DNA of 64,000 nucleotides from Exophiala sp. HKRS030 (taxonomy: Eukaryota; Ascomycota; Eurotiomycetes; Chaetothyriales; Herpotrichiellaceae), in assembly GCA_023897205.1 (NCBI GenBank), contig JAHWDD010000004.1, positions 2,604,001 to 2,668,000 on the forward strand. The letters are read 5' to 3'. The translations under genes and the position numbers were made by a program. A model generated the notes under the pieces. The model was not told the DNA's origin, searched no databases, and saw only the letters and a program-made list of their open reading frames with translations. Positions 1 to 12,867 of this stretch are shown one piece after another (the stretch's first letter is position 1; each line of letters opens with the position of its first letter).

Positions 1-2963
1 TCACGAGATGATGCTGAATGGCGCGTGCTGTCGATGGTAGGGGTGCGGTTCTGGTTGTCTTGGAAGCCTCCATAGGCTCGTTGGTCGAAATCGAATGGTT
101 GCCTTTGTTGTAAACCCTGGCCTCCAACGGAAGCAGGAGCACCAGCCATTCTACCAACATTTGCCAGTGCAGCTCCGATACCCGCGGATGCCATGGCCGA
201 GGAGCTCGATTTCTTCTTCAGCCTATTAGCTTCTTCCTCTGCGATAGGATCAGAAATACGTTTCAAGGCATCCAAAGAAGATCGGGTCCCAGATCCTCTT
301 GCTCTGAGAGAGTTGACTTTAGTCAACGTGGTCGACTCAGACGGTGCCGTTGGGGGCTTTCGAACTGGAACTAGAGGTTCAACCTTCTTGTCTTCAAATG
401 GTGACAGCCGCGGACTATCAAAGTCAATGACAGTACTTCCACGAATGCCACCACCACTGTAGGTAGAACTCGACTCCTTTTGGGCTCGGCGAGATTCCAG
501 GTAAGCCTTATGCTTGGCCTCGGTCTGCCGTCGATACTCCTCAGCCTGCTTTTGAAGCAGCGCTGGGTCCGTCGAGGGCTGTTCGCCCACAGAGCTAGGA
601 GCCGGTGGATAGCCGTTACGACTGATTCCGCCAGCAGAATTCGATTTCAACATCGGTAAGCCTTCTCTCTGACCAAATGAGACACCCAGCCCAGTAGAAG
701 TTGCTCCTGACACAGCTGATAACGTTGGGCTCTGCACATATAACTTTAAGCTTCCTGTATAATCCGTCCGACTACGGATTGAAAGAAGGGCGCTGTCGGA
801 AAGGGGAGTGTCGTGATCTGATTGTCCGGGTTCGGTCACGAATATATGTGCGTACTCAGCATCGGCAATTCCCAGCTCAATACAGATGAGGCTCCGCAAA
901 GCTCCCGGTGATTCCACCTCCGTTACATCGACGAGCCGGTAATTCCAGCAGTCAGGAGTAATAAAAATATATTTTCGCGAGATATTGGCTGGTCGTTTTG
1001 ACGTATAAGAAGATCTTTCATCTTCGCTGGCCACGCTAGTAGAAGCCGGTCGTTGCTGCAATGCTGAATCGCTCCCATTCGCACTGGGCTTGGAAAATAG
1101 ACGAAGCCCTCCTGGACTTGTTGGTGACTCAAGAGCATGATCGTCTGCAGGAGGTTGACTATGGTCGTGTCTCTTTCTGATGAACTTACTCCATATACCT
1201 GGCTTTTGATCTTTCGCACTTGATCCCGTGGGGTAGTCATTACTCCAGGTGCGATGCGTTTCAAGAGGCGAAGGCCTCGACATCTCTTGAGCGTCTCGGC
1301 GATCAGCATAAAATCTCCCAGAATGTGCATTTTCTGTGCCACTCCTGCTGCTGTCGACGTGACTTCCCTGAGCATTAAGTCTCGAAGATCCATTCACTTT
1401 CAGCATGGAGTCAGTGCTGTTACTCTTGTTATGTTCGGGTCGATATGTCTGTGAGGACACACTTGTGGCTGAGGCAGGTACCGCATTACTGAGGCCGGGG
1501 CTCGCACTTGGGGATGCTCCAAGACCTTTTGGTAATAGACCAGTCGAGCCATCGCCGGATAGATTAGGACTGTGTCGCCCACGACTGGTAATGGTTGTGA
1601 GAACATTCCTTGTGTAATCTGCACGACTGGTGCCATGGAAGCTGTCCGGTGCCTTTGCATCACTGGGAGTAGAGGAGCTACTGCTGTGTTTGCTGAAGAC
1701 AGGCATCGTGCTGCTCCGGTTCTGTGAATTGCGCGGACCGAGCCCTGTTGGAAAAAGAGCTGCTTGCTTTCCTGGGCTTCCTTCGGGGCCGGAAGCCCCA
1801 GAAGGATTGCTGAATTCGGCACGAGGAAGATGTGGAGAGTTTTCCACTGTACCATCTGTGGAGGCGCTTGGGATCCCCGATTCACGTCTTCGATGGCCTA
1901 TGCCCGCACTCGCTGGTCCTTCACCTCCTTGCTCCACAAGCCTTGATATCAGTTTGCGCAGCCTTTTGCCTTCCTCACGTTCCCGGCCTTGGTCCCATCC
2001 GGTATTGCTACCAGAACAAACCTTTGCTAATTGAGGATAGATCGTCTGATGCATCATTCCAAAATTGCCACGGCCGTTGGGACCGCGTCCTAAGTCCAGG
2101 AAATCCGAGCCTTGAAGCTTTAGCAACTTGAAAGTCTCCTGCCAGTCCTTTGAGAAACCATTGGCGGTAAGCCAAACCAGAACTCTTTCCAACGGCCATT
2201 GCAGTGATAGTTCGCTAGTGCCACCAGTCGCAACAGCAGCGCTATAAGCTCGTTGACGGTTGTGATCGTTACCGGTCTGAGGATCACGTAGTGTTGCTGT
2301 AGGAGGGCCTGGAGAAATTGGCTCGTTTCCGTCGCGGAGTGGTAGGGTGAATGAAGGCCGCCCGGAAGAAGCGGACGATGCGCGAACCTCCCTGTTCGCA
2401 ATGTCCGAATTCGACTGAGCCGGGTTGGGATAAGAATAGCTGTGTGAAGCGGTCGTGCCTTCGGAATGTCTTTTCTCCGATTGCGAAAGACTCGGTTCAT
2501 TTGTAAACTGCATGTCATATCCAGAAAAAGAGGAAAAATCATCAAGAGGAGGGATACCGACCCCTGGGCCAAAAGAGTCTCCGGTTGGGATGAATGTTGC
2601 GGAAAGGATGGGCTTATCATTCTGCGGGGGTGGAGGAGGAATATTCAGGTGTGAAGGCTGTCGCATACCATATTGTAGATTTTGATTTTGCAACATAGGA
2701 GGAGGTGGTGGTGGTATATTTTGGCCCAGACCCGGTCTTCCCCATGGCTGTTGCTGCCATCCTCCGCCCGGTAGTCCATATACCGTGCCCAAGGGCAAAG
2801 AATTCGGGTGCGGCCCTGGAGGGGGAGGAGGCAACGTCGATTGCGGATGCGGTCGTGGTGGAGGTGGTGGCAGGTGGCTCAAGATGCCTTGACCTGGGGG
2901 TGGCGGCGGGCCTGGTATATATTGTTGACGTTGATTATCCATCATCTGGCTATTCGACACCAT
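1..2963 (-). CDS. bck1: Bck1-type MAP kinase kinase kinase, N-terminal part (truncated by window edge)
   Basis: One continuous minus-strand frame runs from an ATG at 2963 (alternative in-frame ATG at 2945; an in-frame stop lies upstream) to the window edge, about 987 codons without an intron. The start is proline-rich with several PPPPP runs. A SAM-like module near residues 250-310 contains WPLERVLVWLTANGFSKDWQ. A second conserved module near residues 660-740 begins KYIFITPDCWNYRLVD and includes FVTEPGQSDHD. This order (Pro-rich, SAM-like, Ras-binding-like, Ser-rich linker, then kinase) is that of the fungal Bck1/Mkh1 MAPKKK, which works in the cell wall integrity cascade above Mkk1/2 and Slt2. 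The kinase domain lies beyond position 1 and is not seen, so identity rests on the N-terminal modules. The gene is divergent from the pyruvate decarboxylase gene. Confidence 0.85.
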   Translation of the reverse strand, partial: MVSNSQMMDNQRQQYIPGPPPPPGQGILSHLPPPPPRPHPQSTLPPPPPGPHPNSLPLGTVYGLPGGGWQQQPWGRPGLGQNIPPPPPPMLQNQNLQYGMRQPSHLNIPPPPPQNDKPILSATFIPTGDSFGPGVGIPPLDDFSSFSGYDMQFTNEPSLSQSEKRHSEGTTASHSYSYPNPAQSNSDIANREVRASSASSGRPSFTLPLRDGNEPISPGPPTATLRDPQTGNDHNRQRAYSAAVATGGTSELSLQWPLERVLVWLTANGFSKDWQETFKLLKLQGSDFLDLGRGPNGRGNFGMMHQTIYPQLAKVCSGSNTGWDQGREREEGKRLRKLISRLVEQGGEGPASAGIGHRRRESGIPSASTDGTVENSPHLPRAEFSNPSGASGPEGSPGKQAALFPTGLGPRNSQNRSSTMPVFSKHSSSSSTPSDAKAPDSFHGTSRADYTRNVLTTITSRGRHSPNLSGDGSTGLLPKGLGASPSASPGLSNAVPASATSVSSQTYRPEHNKSNSTDSMLKVNGSSRLNAQGSHVDSSRSGTENAHSGRFYADRRDAQEMSRPSPLETHRTWSNDYPTGSSAKDQKPGIWSKFIRKRHDHSQPPADDHALESPTSPGGLRLFSKPSANGSDSALQQRPASTSVASEDERSSYTSKRPANISRKYIFITPDCWNYRLVDVTEVESPGALRSLICIELGIADAEYAHIFVTEPGQSDHDTPLSDSALLSIRSRTDYTGSLKLYVQSPTLSAVSGATSTGLGVSFGQREGLPMLKSNSAGGISRNGYPPAPSSVGEQPSTDPALLQKQAEEYRRQTEAKHKAYLESRRAQKESSSTYSGGGIRGSTVIDFDSPRLSPFEDKKVEPLVPVRKPPTAPSESTTLTKVNSLRARGSGTRSSLDALKRISDPIAEEEANRLKKKSSSSAMASAGIGAALANVGRMAGAPASVGGQGLQQRQPFDFDQRAYGGFQDNQNRTPTIDSTRHSASSR

Positions 2964-4348
2964 CGTCCGGTGCACCCAACTGTTCCTGACCTAACTCCTC
3001 TCCACCTGGTAGGGCCTATTGCACTTGCAGGTGTTGACCTCTTTACCGCGACGAGAGGCTGCTAGGCACCATTTTCTCCTTATCGGCGCAAAACCACCTT
3101 CAAACCTCCTCACGCTGACCCTGTCGGATGTCCGGGGCCTGTTGCAATAGTACTCGATTGGGCTAAAGTGATCGCAATCGCAACGAGCACGACGCTGAAG
3201 AAGAAACTTTCCGCGGAGAAGCACTCGACAGGTATCGTGGCTCGGCAGGTCAACTGCGACGGATCGTTGTAGGGCCTAGTATGCGGTTCGTAGGCGGAGG
3301 TTGGATTCGGTGCAAGAGGTCGCAAGGGCGTAACGATGCAAGTGTCGGGGAGATAATACGCAAGGCTCTATCCTCGCAGGCGGACGTGCTGCTTGCTGCG
3401 ATGATTGGAGAATACACCTTGGAGTCGTTCAGGCGCACTCTTGAAGGAATGGAAGAACCTGCGATGAGCAGTGCATGACAAAGGTGAGAGTGTTGGAGGC
3501 CTGTGCTCGTACAGTGGCTGGTCTGCTGAAGGCGTCGTAAGAGCCAATGAATGCTGGAATAAGCCTGAAGCGAGAAATAGCATCAATAACCACAATGACT
3601 ACCTTGATTAAGGATAGCGCATGAACGTCGCCCCTGGAGATGATCGGGTTAAGCCATCCGAAGCCTATCTCGCGCCCCTACGCCAACCTCTGGTACCTAT
3701 AAACTTCCCTTTTCGCTTCCCTGCGCCCCTACAATGCCCCAACATCACTACCTAGACTACGAGTGCGGTGCAACAAGGGCGCTCCCAGACGCCAATGCAG
3801 CCTCGGAAGAATACTCAGGCGCACCCGTATCACCGTGCCAAAAGGAGCATCTGTATAACCAAAGTACAGACTGGCAGACCTGCGCTTTGTCGTAACATGT
3901 AGTTAGGCCCTGTGTCGACGGACTAGTGAAAAGAAAAAGCACATGGCCTTGGTCGGGCCTTTGTACAGTAGGAATTGGAAAAGTTTCTACGGCTTCTATG
4001 CTACATCACACCATGATCTGCGATTGATCTGAGTGCCATCGGCACGTTAGAGACAATTGTGGTGGTCGCAGAAACAGCTCTCGCCGGCCTCCACAATCAG
4101 ACCACCTGCATAATCACCAAGCATGCATGGATACTACATCCTACGCCTGCGTCATCTGGCCAATTGCTTGTCATATTCAAGGTTGAGTTCACAGCATGCC
4201 CGCTCCGAGCCTGAGTAAATTGTCCAGGTGGCTCATGTCTAGACTCATGTCGATTACGTCGTTTCACAGGTATATATAGGTGGAGGAACTCATCCGAACG
4301 TTCCCAACTCTGGGCTTTCTTTCATGCAATACCTTTGATACCCAAACC
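2964..4348. other. Divergent intergenic region between bck1 and pyruvate decarboxylase
   Basis: About 1.4 kb holding both 5' regions. Short open frames here have no coding character. A TATATATA box lies at 4271-4278 on the decarboxylase side. Nothing else was recognised. Confidence 0.6.
4271..4278 (+). promoter_or_regulatory. TATA box of the pyruvate decarboxylase gene
   Basis: TATATATA stands about 70 bp upstream of the ATG at 4349, a normal core-promoter spacing for a highly expressed fungal metabolic gene. Assignment is by position only. Confidence 0.55.
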
Positions 4349-6133
4349 ATGGCTCCCAATACTGAAATTCGATCAATCGAGCTCAGAGAGCCTGTGGATG
4401 TTGCTACTTATCTTTTTACCAGACTCAAACAATTAGGTATCGATTCCTTACATGGACTCCCCGGTGACTTCAACCTAGTGGCTCTTGACTATGTCTCTCA
4501 ATGTGGTCTCAAGTGGGTGGGCAATTGCAATGAGCTCAATGCAGGTTACGCCGCAGATGGATATGCCCGTGTCAAAGGCATATCGGCCGTCGTCACCACA
4601 TTCGGTGTAGGAGAGCTGTCGCTTCCTAATGCAATTGCAGGAGCGTAAGTTCTGGTCATCCACGAAAGTGTCGTACCTGGAAACTGACTGTGAACCAGGT
4701 ATGCAGAGTTTGTCCCTGTCGTCCACATAGTTGGGACACCGAGCACCATCTCTCAGGCCAATGGAATGCTTCTGCATCACACGTTGGGCAATGGAAATTT
4801 TCATGTTTTCGCGGATATGGCGGCCAGTCTGGCAGTGGACGTGGCCAAACTGACAGATCCTCGGGACATTCCAGCTCAAATCGACCATGCTTTGGCCGAG
4901 TGTTACCTTCGAAGCAGGCCAGTATACATCACTCTCCCTACCGACATGGTTCAGAGGAAGGTTGAAGGCGAGAGGCTGAAGACAAACATCGACCTCAGCC
5001 CTCATCAGAATGACCCTGAGAAGGAAGACTACGTGGTCGATGTCATCTTGAAGTATCTGGCCGCTGCCAAAAACCCCGTCATACTAGTGGACAGCTGTGC
5101 TATTCGGCATCGAGTGTTGGAAGAGACACGCCAGTTCATCTTGAAATCGGGCCTTCCAGTGTTCGTAGCGCCTATGGGCAAAGGGGCCGTGGATGAGACG
5201 TTGCCTACATTCGGAGGTGTTTATGCAGGGGATGCCTCACAGCCTGGAATTCGGGAGCGAGTTGAAGGTTCTGACCTTCTTGTGAGCATTGGAGGTGTCA
5301 AATCAGATTTCAACACTGCCGGATTCTCATATCGGACTTCACAATTACGCACTATCGACTTGCACAGCACCTGGACCACTGTTCGTTATTCCGAATACCC
5401 AGGTGTGGGCATGAAAGGGGTTCTTCGCAAACTCACCGCCCAATTGCCGAAGCTCAATATTGTGCCCGGCCCAACACCTCCAGAGAACCTCGTTCCTGCA
5501 GGTGAAAGCACGGAAGATCCGACCATTACTCACGACTGGCTGTGGCCAACTGTCGGCCAGTGGCTACAGGAAGGTGACATGGTGGTAACCGAAACTGGTA
5601 CTTCGAGCTGGGGATTCTGGGGTGCGAGATTACCAAAGAACGTCATAAACATCAGTCAGATCTTGTGGGGAAGTATTGGTTATGCCACTGGTGCTACTCA
5701 GGGAGTAGCACTCGCTGCAAAGGAACTCGGGGGCAAACATCGAACAATCCTGTTCACCGGAGATGGTTCGTTTCAACTCACTGCCCAGGAAGTCAGCACC
5801 ATGATCCGGCATAACCTAAACCCCATCATTTTCATTATCTGCAATGATGGATACACGGTCGAACGATTTATACACGGCATGGACGCTGACTACAACGACA
5901 TCCAGAATTGGAGGTACAAGGAATTGCCCTCGGCCTTTGGTGCCAAAGAAGGCACATACAAGACATACCAGGTAAAGACAAAGGCCGACGTGTCTGCTCT
6001 GTTCGCGGACGAGAGGTTCTCCAGCGCACCCTACCTGCAACTGGTAGAAGTATACATGCCGAAGAAGGATGGTCCAGAGGCCCTCAAGTTGACTGCGGCC
6101 GCCAGTGCTCGGGTCAATGCTGCAATGAAATGA
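4349..6133 (+). CDS. pdcA: Pyruvate decarboxylase (ThDP-dependent 2-keto acid decarboxylase)
   Basis: Two exons, 4349-4644 and 4699-6133, with a 54-nt GT-AG intron; 576 residues, normal for the family. It decarboxylates pyruvate to acetaldehyde in the cytosol with thiamine diphosphate and Mg2+. The fold is visible from end to end: the N-terminal LHGLPGDFN motif (Asp40), the catalytic Glu62 in [14 protein letters not shown], the paired His125-His126 in LLHHTLG that mark PDC-type decarboxylases, and the ThDP motif from GDG (453-455) to NDG (481-483). The ATG at 4349 was chosen because the open frame extends 5' only through a GTG. Fungi also have phenylpyruvate and indolepyruvate decarboxylases of the same build, so pyruvate as substrate is likely rather than shown. 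Confidence 0.92.
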
Positions 6134-6851
6134 GTCGGGCGAAGCGAGAAGATTCCGGGCAATCTTCAGGACGGATGGGTACACACGTTGTCGGTAATAG
6201 TTTTCTATGATGATAAATCGAATGATAATTGATGATCCTAGATTCCCAGAGAACATTTTGACCTGTGAGCATCCTAGTCCTAAAGATATGGGCTCTTAAA
6301 TAAAAAACGCCCCCAAGTGACCGGTGACATGGTGTCGTGGGGGAGAGGAATGTGCAGCCGGATGCTCGCCTAAAACTTCCCTTCATGTGTCTCAGCCTAG
6401 CGATGTCAGGATTCCACATGCCGTTGTCCTTGTGGTCGCTTCACGCATCTCGAGTCAAGTCACCATGAGCCACGAAGACACCAATCCACTATACTTATCC
6501 CTATAGAGGTGACGATGTTGGGCACCATAGGAGTCATTTGTAGTCTCCTATCACGACCAATTGTTACTCTGTGAAGTTCATGATGTCCGGATCACCACGG
6601 CTACATCTCATTGTGCATCAGTCACTGCCTTCTCGATAAATGGTCGTTTGTCAGGTGAGCCGTAAGGTGCTGCACCTGTGACTCTGGCATCAGACCAAAC
6701 GAAGCCCTTGCTCCGTGTTTGCTTCCAGATGTTGCGCCTAGTCCTCACAGGCTACAGTGGTCCGTTGGCCCACGCCCGCAGCGTGTAAACGAGCAGCCTT
6801 GTCCCCAAACCTCACGCCGAGCCCGCAAGTTTCACAGATCCTCAATCCATC
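6134..6851. other. Intergenic region
   Basis: 3' flank of the decarboxylase and 5' flank of the sterol glucosyltransferase. No coding frame, repeat or RNA gene was recognised. Confidence 0.6.
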
Positions 6852-9800
6852 ATGGCAAGCCTCGAGGGCGCCTCCAAATGGAGAGACACCTCCAAACGCA
6901 CCGACAGTCACAAGGCTCAGAAGCGCAGCCCGCGTTTCACTCGACTATCTTCCCCCGGTATGCCTTCTCGACTGAGCCTAGGTGCAGATGCCCACGACGA
7001 TGTGACAGCGCCCTCAAGGGGAAGAAATGCACCGGCACAATACATGAATCAGTCTATCTTCTCTATGATTGCGGCGGCAGGGTCACGGACAGATTTCAAT
7101 GCAAGATTTGACGAGTCTAGCGACAGTGAAGAGGAGGCAGCCCAAACAAAGTCGTCATTTGTTGACAGCAAAGGAACATCTGTGAATGAGAGGCATGTAG
7201 CACGAGCTGCCGTGACAAAAGATGATGCCCTGTCTTCTACAAAGAGCAGCACATATTCTTCGTTAGTTCATCCGTCGGAAAATCTCCCGCCCTCTGCAAG
7301 CGCATCAAGACTTAAAGACAAAGCACCAGCTATACGTCAAGACTTCGGCCCAGGGAGCGACTCTGCATCAGACTCGGGGAAAAGCAATCCAAGAGACGCG
7401 CCTCTTCTGAGCAAACTCTTGACTGCCGAGGCCGAGTTCACAGAAAGTGGTGGCCATCCCCCAAGTATGCCACTGATCGACGCCGTACCCGAAGCAGTCC
7501 TCGCTACACGTTTGATGGAGATTTTTGGATTTGACGAACCAGAAAAGGTGTTGGCAGAATATCCATGCTGGCTACTCCAAAGTGTACTTCTCCAGGGTTA
7601 TCTCTACATCACAACAAACCATATCTGCTTCTATGCCTACCTGCAGAGAAAATCCCATCAAGTCTCCAAAACCGGCTATCTAGCGAAGAAAGGTCGGACA
7701 AACTCGAAGTACAAGAGATACTGGTTCTCACTGAAGGGAGACGTGCTTTCATACTATTCTAATCCTTCCAACCTTTACTTTCCCTCGGGCAATATCGATC
7801 TGAGATACGGCATATCAGCGCACGTGTCTTCAGACAAAGGCAAACAGAAAGAATGCAAAGATTTCTGTTTGACAACTGATCATCGCACATATCACTTCCG
7901 CGCAGACAGTGCCTCAAGTGCCAAAGAATGGGTGCAAACCCTACAAAAGACTATTTTCCGTTCTCACAATGATGGAGATAGTGTCAAAATATCGTTGCCG
8001 GTGCAAAACATCATCGACTTTGAGGAGAGTCCTGTCGTCGAATTCGCTGAGACAATCAAATTCAGGGTCCTGGAAAGCGAAGATTCGTATGCCGTTGGGG
8101 CTGTGGACGAGGTAGGCCACCCCAATATCTATGTCAATGTGCTACCTTTCTAATCGTGCATAGTATTTCTTTTCCTTCTTCAGCTTTGGGCAGGACGCGC
8201 TACAGAACTTTCGCACTCTGCTCCCTGAAGCAGACGGCGCGAGGACTTCTGACGACGGACTGTTGTCCGCAGCACGGAAGGATATGAGCACATTTAGTCC
8301 ACAGGACAAAGCGGATGTCCACGACCTACCTCGACGCGGTGGTCCACCGGCACAGTCTCCTCCTGCCCTCAAAGAGAGTGTGCGAGCAACTCTCTTACCA
8401 CACCCCCTCCCTGAAAGCAGGAATATCTCTCCGAGGGTGAGTGGCGAGTTTTCTCATGGTGATAGTCCATCGCGGTCAAGTGGTGAGTATGGCCGAGGCA
8501 GCTTCAAGCGAGGCCGTAGAAGCGGAAGCACCAGTCGACTTGAAACAAACATCCCCAGAAGACCCCATTCACCTTTTGCTCAGCATCATGACTCGGAGGA
8601 CTCGTATGTTCATTCCATTGACAAAGAGACCGATTCATCTACAGCACCACTATCGCCTCGAGCCGAAGCACAGATGTCAGCCAGCCAGATTCTCGACCGC
8701 AGCGATCTATTCCATCCACCTGTTGTCCATCGAATGACAACACTTGCATCTATGTCCTCCGAAGGCCACTCTGAGGGCGGAACGGTCCTGTCCACGTCGC
8801 ACCCCAACGACGCCACCTCGCCCGTTCCCATGCGGGGGGCTGGTACGTACGGGAAGAATAAGCAATCCGGTTCGAAAGAAGAGGGCATTGTGAAAACCGA
8901 TTCACCAACACTACAAGAGTTCGTCCGGGCTGGCTCGTACCGCCTTCCACGAGCAGGGCAGCTCGCCGGGTTTCTCAAGAATCCGTCCAAATCAGTGCTG
9001 AAGTATTTGCCGACAGAGCCAATGTCATATATCGAGAAAGTCTCGGACATGTGGTCGGGTGACAGGAAACATTATGGTGACAACGAAGGTGTCGTGCCCG
9101 GCGACAAGGGCATCGATCCGGAGGACGAAGAAACGAACGTCGGCCACGGAGATCGGTTTCGTGCTCATTTCGCCCTCCCGTCTACGGAAAAGCTGCGTGC
9201 CACATATTTTGCCTTCCTGCACCGAGTGCTCCCACTTTACGGAAAGATCTACATCAGCAATCGCAAATTCTGCTTTCGAAGCTTACTTCCCGGCACTCGG
9301 ACAAAGTTGGTTCTCCCTCTGAGAGACATTGAGAATGCTGCGAAGGAGAAGGGCTTTCGTTTCGGGTATCATGGGCTGGTGCTGGTCATTCGAGGCCACG
9401 AAGAACTATTCTTCGAGTTCAGTTCGAGTGACCATCGAGATGACTGCACAGTGACTCTGTTGCACAGCCTCGAGAGTGTGCGAGATATGGCAGAGTCCGG
9501 CATGCTTGCAAAAGAAGAGGAAGACGATGCAGAGGCTGCCAAGGAAGAGCATCGTATGCTACAAGAGGCACGGCGGAGTTCGACTGGAGATCACCAACTT
9601 GTGTTGCCTGATACAGCTGAAGCCATCTACAGCCACGAAGACACCCGGCCTATACTGTTTGAAGGACCACGAGCTTCGATCTCTAGCATCAAACCTACAA
9701 CGCCATTAAAAATTACGTGTCTAACGATCGGCTCTCGGGGAGATGTGCAACCATACATTGCCTTGTGCAAAGCGCTATTGGCTGAGGGTCATAAGCCCAG

Positions 9801-11263
9801 AATTGCCACACACGCAGAGTTTGGCCCCTGGGTGTTGAAGCATGGCATTGACTTTGCCCCTGTCGAGGGTGATCCGGCAGAGCTCATGAGAATCTGTGTC
9901 GAAAATGGCATGTTCACCTACTCTTTCCTACGGGAGGCATCCGCGAAATTTCGCAGCTGGATTGACGAATTACTCAGCTCGGCATGGCAAGCCTGTCAGG
10001 ATAGCGATCTCTTGATCGAGTCGCCCAGTGCCATGGCCGGGATACACATAGCGGAAGCGCTCAAGATACCGTATTTTCGGGCCTTTACTATGCCATGGAC
10101 TCGCACCCGCGCTTATCCCCATGCATTTGCGGTACCTGAACACAAGATCGGTGGCGCGTACAACTATTACTCGTACGTCATGTTTGACAATGTGTTTTGG
10201 AAAGCCATTTCCGGACAGGTCAACCGATGGCGTAAGAAGGAGTTGGGGCTGCGGAGTACCAACATGGACAAGATGCAACCCAATAAGGTGCCATTTCTGT
10301 ACAACTTCTCGCCTCATGTGGTTGTACCGCCTCTAGACTACCCTGACTGGGTACGAGTTACGGGTTACTGGTTCCTCGACGAGGCACAGGATTGGACACC
10401 ACCGGCCGAGCTCCAGAAATTCATCGAAAAGGCTCGCAAGGATGGCAAGAAGCTGGTGTACATTGGTTTCGGGTCCATTGTGGTCTCGGACCCTGCGGCG
10501 TTGACTAAAACGGTGGTGGAATCGGTGCTCAAAGCCGACGTGAGATGCATTCTGTCTAAGGGATGGAGTGACCGTCTTGGAGATCCGACGGCAGTCAAAA
10601 CAGAGGTACCTCTGCCAGCGGACATTCTTCAAATCAAATCTGCCCCACACGACTGGCTATTCCGACAGATTGATGCTGCGGTTCATCACGGAGGAGCAGG
10701 TACTACCGGAGCAAGTCTACGGGCTGGGGTGCCGACCGTCATCAAGCCATTTTTCGGGGATCAGTTCTTTTTTGGTTCGCGAGTTGAAGATCTCGGCGTG
10801 GGCATTTGCATGAAGAAGGTCAATGTGAGTTTGTTCTCTCGCGCACTCTGGGAAGCGACCCACTCGGAACGGATGATTGTAAAGGCGCGGCTCCTCGGAG
10901 AACAAATCCGCAAGGTAAGTTTCAAGTCGTCCAGGGTATACTCCGAGATGAGGAACGAGCTAACTTTCCCACCAGGAGAACGGAGTGCAGACCGCTATCC
11001 AAGCCATCTACCGGGATTTGGAATATGCCAAATCCATCGTGGAGGAAAGAGCAAGCAAACAAGGAGTTCCTGCTGATGACAGCGTGCCTTTGGACGAGGG
11101 CGATATCGAAGAAAGCTGGACTTTTATTGGAGACGAGAGCGACCCTGAGCTTCAAAGACAGGTGCAGGGCTGGGAGTCCCCGACTCGAGTGAACGTGGAC
11201 CGGGCGGGGCTGCGAAGTATGCAAGGAGTCGAGCCGGTCAGGAAGAGCAGCGTGAGATTCTGA
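6852..11263 (+). CDS. atg26: Sterol 3-beta-glucosyltransferase, Atg26/UGT51 type
   Basis: Three exons, 6852-8111, 8164-10914 and 10976-11263, separated by introns of 52 and 61 nt; 1432 residues, the usual size. It transfers glucose from UDP-glucose to ergosterol at membranes; some fungi need it for pexophagy. Domains in order: acidic Ser-rich N-terminus, GRAM (from about 220, [14 protein letters not shown]), PH (about 273-370, [18 protein letters not shown]), second GRAM (about 750-830), then a GT1-family glycosyltransferase starting near 935 ([16 protein letters not shown]) with the nucleotide-sugar motif [17 protein letters not shown] near 1260. Exon 2 restores the conserved [13 protein letters not shown] reading, which fixes the first intron. 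All key regions are intact. Confidence 0.95.
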
Positions 11264-12329
11264 GAGGCATTCGAGGATGAGACACTAAAGAGCCGCTCCG
11301 AGTCGGAATGCCCTTGCGGTCATTTCCGAGGATTGTGGATTGGGGCGAGCGCAGGCTCAGGTGTGTGTGCATGTGCAGGCGTTTGAGCCTCCAGCCAGCG
11401 GGGATCTGAACAAAGGCGTTTGGATTTCTCTTGATATCTTTCCTAACGGTTGATTGTTGAGCAAGAGCACTGAGGAAGCAGGGATTCTCGAGTTTGATGA
11501 AGATGGTGAAGGTTTCACGATGACTTTTTTGTGAAGCGAGCTACGATACAAGATTCAGAATTGACGATGTCACGTACGATAATGGAAGGCGCGAGGTGAT
11601 CTGGTTTATACATGGTACTCTCAAGTAGACCTAATCAAGACGAACTAATACTCTGTAATGTTGAAGGAGACCTGTCTTGCCGAGAAGACCTGGCTTCTCT
11701 ACCTGAAGCGCTACCTAGAGCAAGCAGATCCTGTAGAGGTCCAGTCATACGGGGTTGTCGGAACCAATAATGAAGCACAATCGGGCTTTTTGTAGGGGGT
11801 GGCGGCATAGGCAGTCGGAAGCGAAGAATGGAGCCTCCTTCGAGTATCAGAGAAGGAATTAGATCACCAGTCTCAACGTGTTAGGGTGTGAGGAGGAGGG
11901 ATGCAAAGTGGGCAAATCTGGCCAGCCGAGGTATCTCGGGTGGGCAGCGGGAAGGGTCCTTCCATCGTACTCGCGACAGAGTATGCAAGTGACCAGAAAA
12001 GGGACTTGTTGTTGTCAATGATGGGCGACGAGTGTTTACCATTTCCGCAGCAAAGGGCCAGGCAGGGGGGGAGGCGTCGATAGACGGCACAAAAGCTTGG
12101 TTGGTGTTGATGTTTGGCCCGGATGTGGGTTTCCGTGACGGGTGTTTGGACGACAACCCCTGGAAGGTGGTATTTCGGATGACCACCAAAAAGGTGCATG
12201 TGCATGAAGAAGTGGGTGCAAGACTGGGCGTTTGTGTGTTTGGGTCCCTACCTGAGGCAACAAGGGATAAGGGATGAGTAGAGAGGTAAGAACTGTAAGC
12301 CTACCTTGGTGTAAGCTCGCAGGCATTAT

Positions 12330-12339
12330 TACCTAGGTA
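12330..12339. repeat. TACCTAGGTA palindrome (first of six exact copies)
   Basis: Perfect 10-bp palindrome. Further exact copies start at 13303, 14171, 17365, 28697 and 35056, all outside the gene models given here. Confidence 0.9.
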
Positions 12340-12858
12340 GTAGTGACTGTACGGATACATCTCTGGCCTGTTTTCCTCGGTGGTGGTCGGTGGCGCCCCC
12401 AACGGAGGGAGTCGTTTGTCCGTAAAAGAGAAAGCTTAGCTGGAGGGCTTTGTAACCTGCCAACGAGCCACTACAGGTAGGTAAGTCCGGACATGAAGCC
12501 TCGGTTACTCCATAACTCGTAGAACGAATGCTGGTGGGTATGGAAATGGTATCCAGGATCGGGTACGGAGGCGTAGTGAGGTTTAGGAAAGTTGTAGAGA
12601 AGCGGCAAGGGTTGTGATCTGCTTCCTTGCTCCGTAAATAGCCGCCCGGGGGGCGTTTACTGTAATTCTCAACCCGGGCTTTTTGGCTAGAAGGCTTTTC
12701 AGGGTGGCACTTTTGCTCCGTAATGGCATTGTCATTTGCCGTCGGCGTGTTTTTTTAGTTAACTTCACGGAGAGCAAGGAACATGGGGAAAAAATTTCCA
12801 GAACAAAGTTTATAAATAAGAAAATAGAAAAAGGATGCCTGCACATCCAGGCCGATGT

Positions 12859-12867
12859 TACGGAGTA
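12859..12867. repeat. TACGGAGTA motif (first of at least fifteen exact copies)
   Basis: Exact TACGGAGTA or its complement TACTCCGTA also starts at 13350, 13369, 14012, 14183, 16744, 22454, 25221, 32528, 37577, 38481, 38849, 48863, 49158 and 49499, all intergenic. Confidence 0.9.

Noticed and set aside
923..2620. Several minus-strand frames of 156-166 codons within the bck1 region
   Set aside because: They are offset from the continuous frame that carries the Bck1 modules and show no conserved segment.
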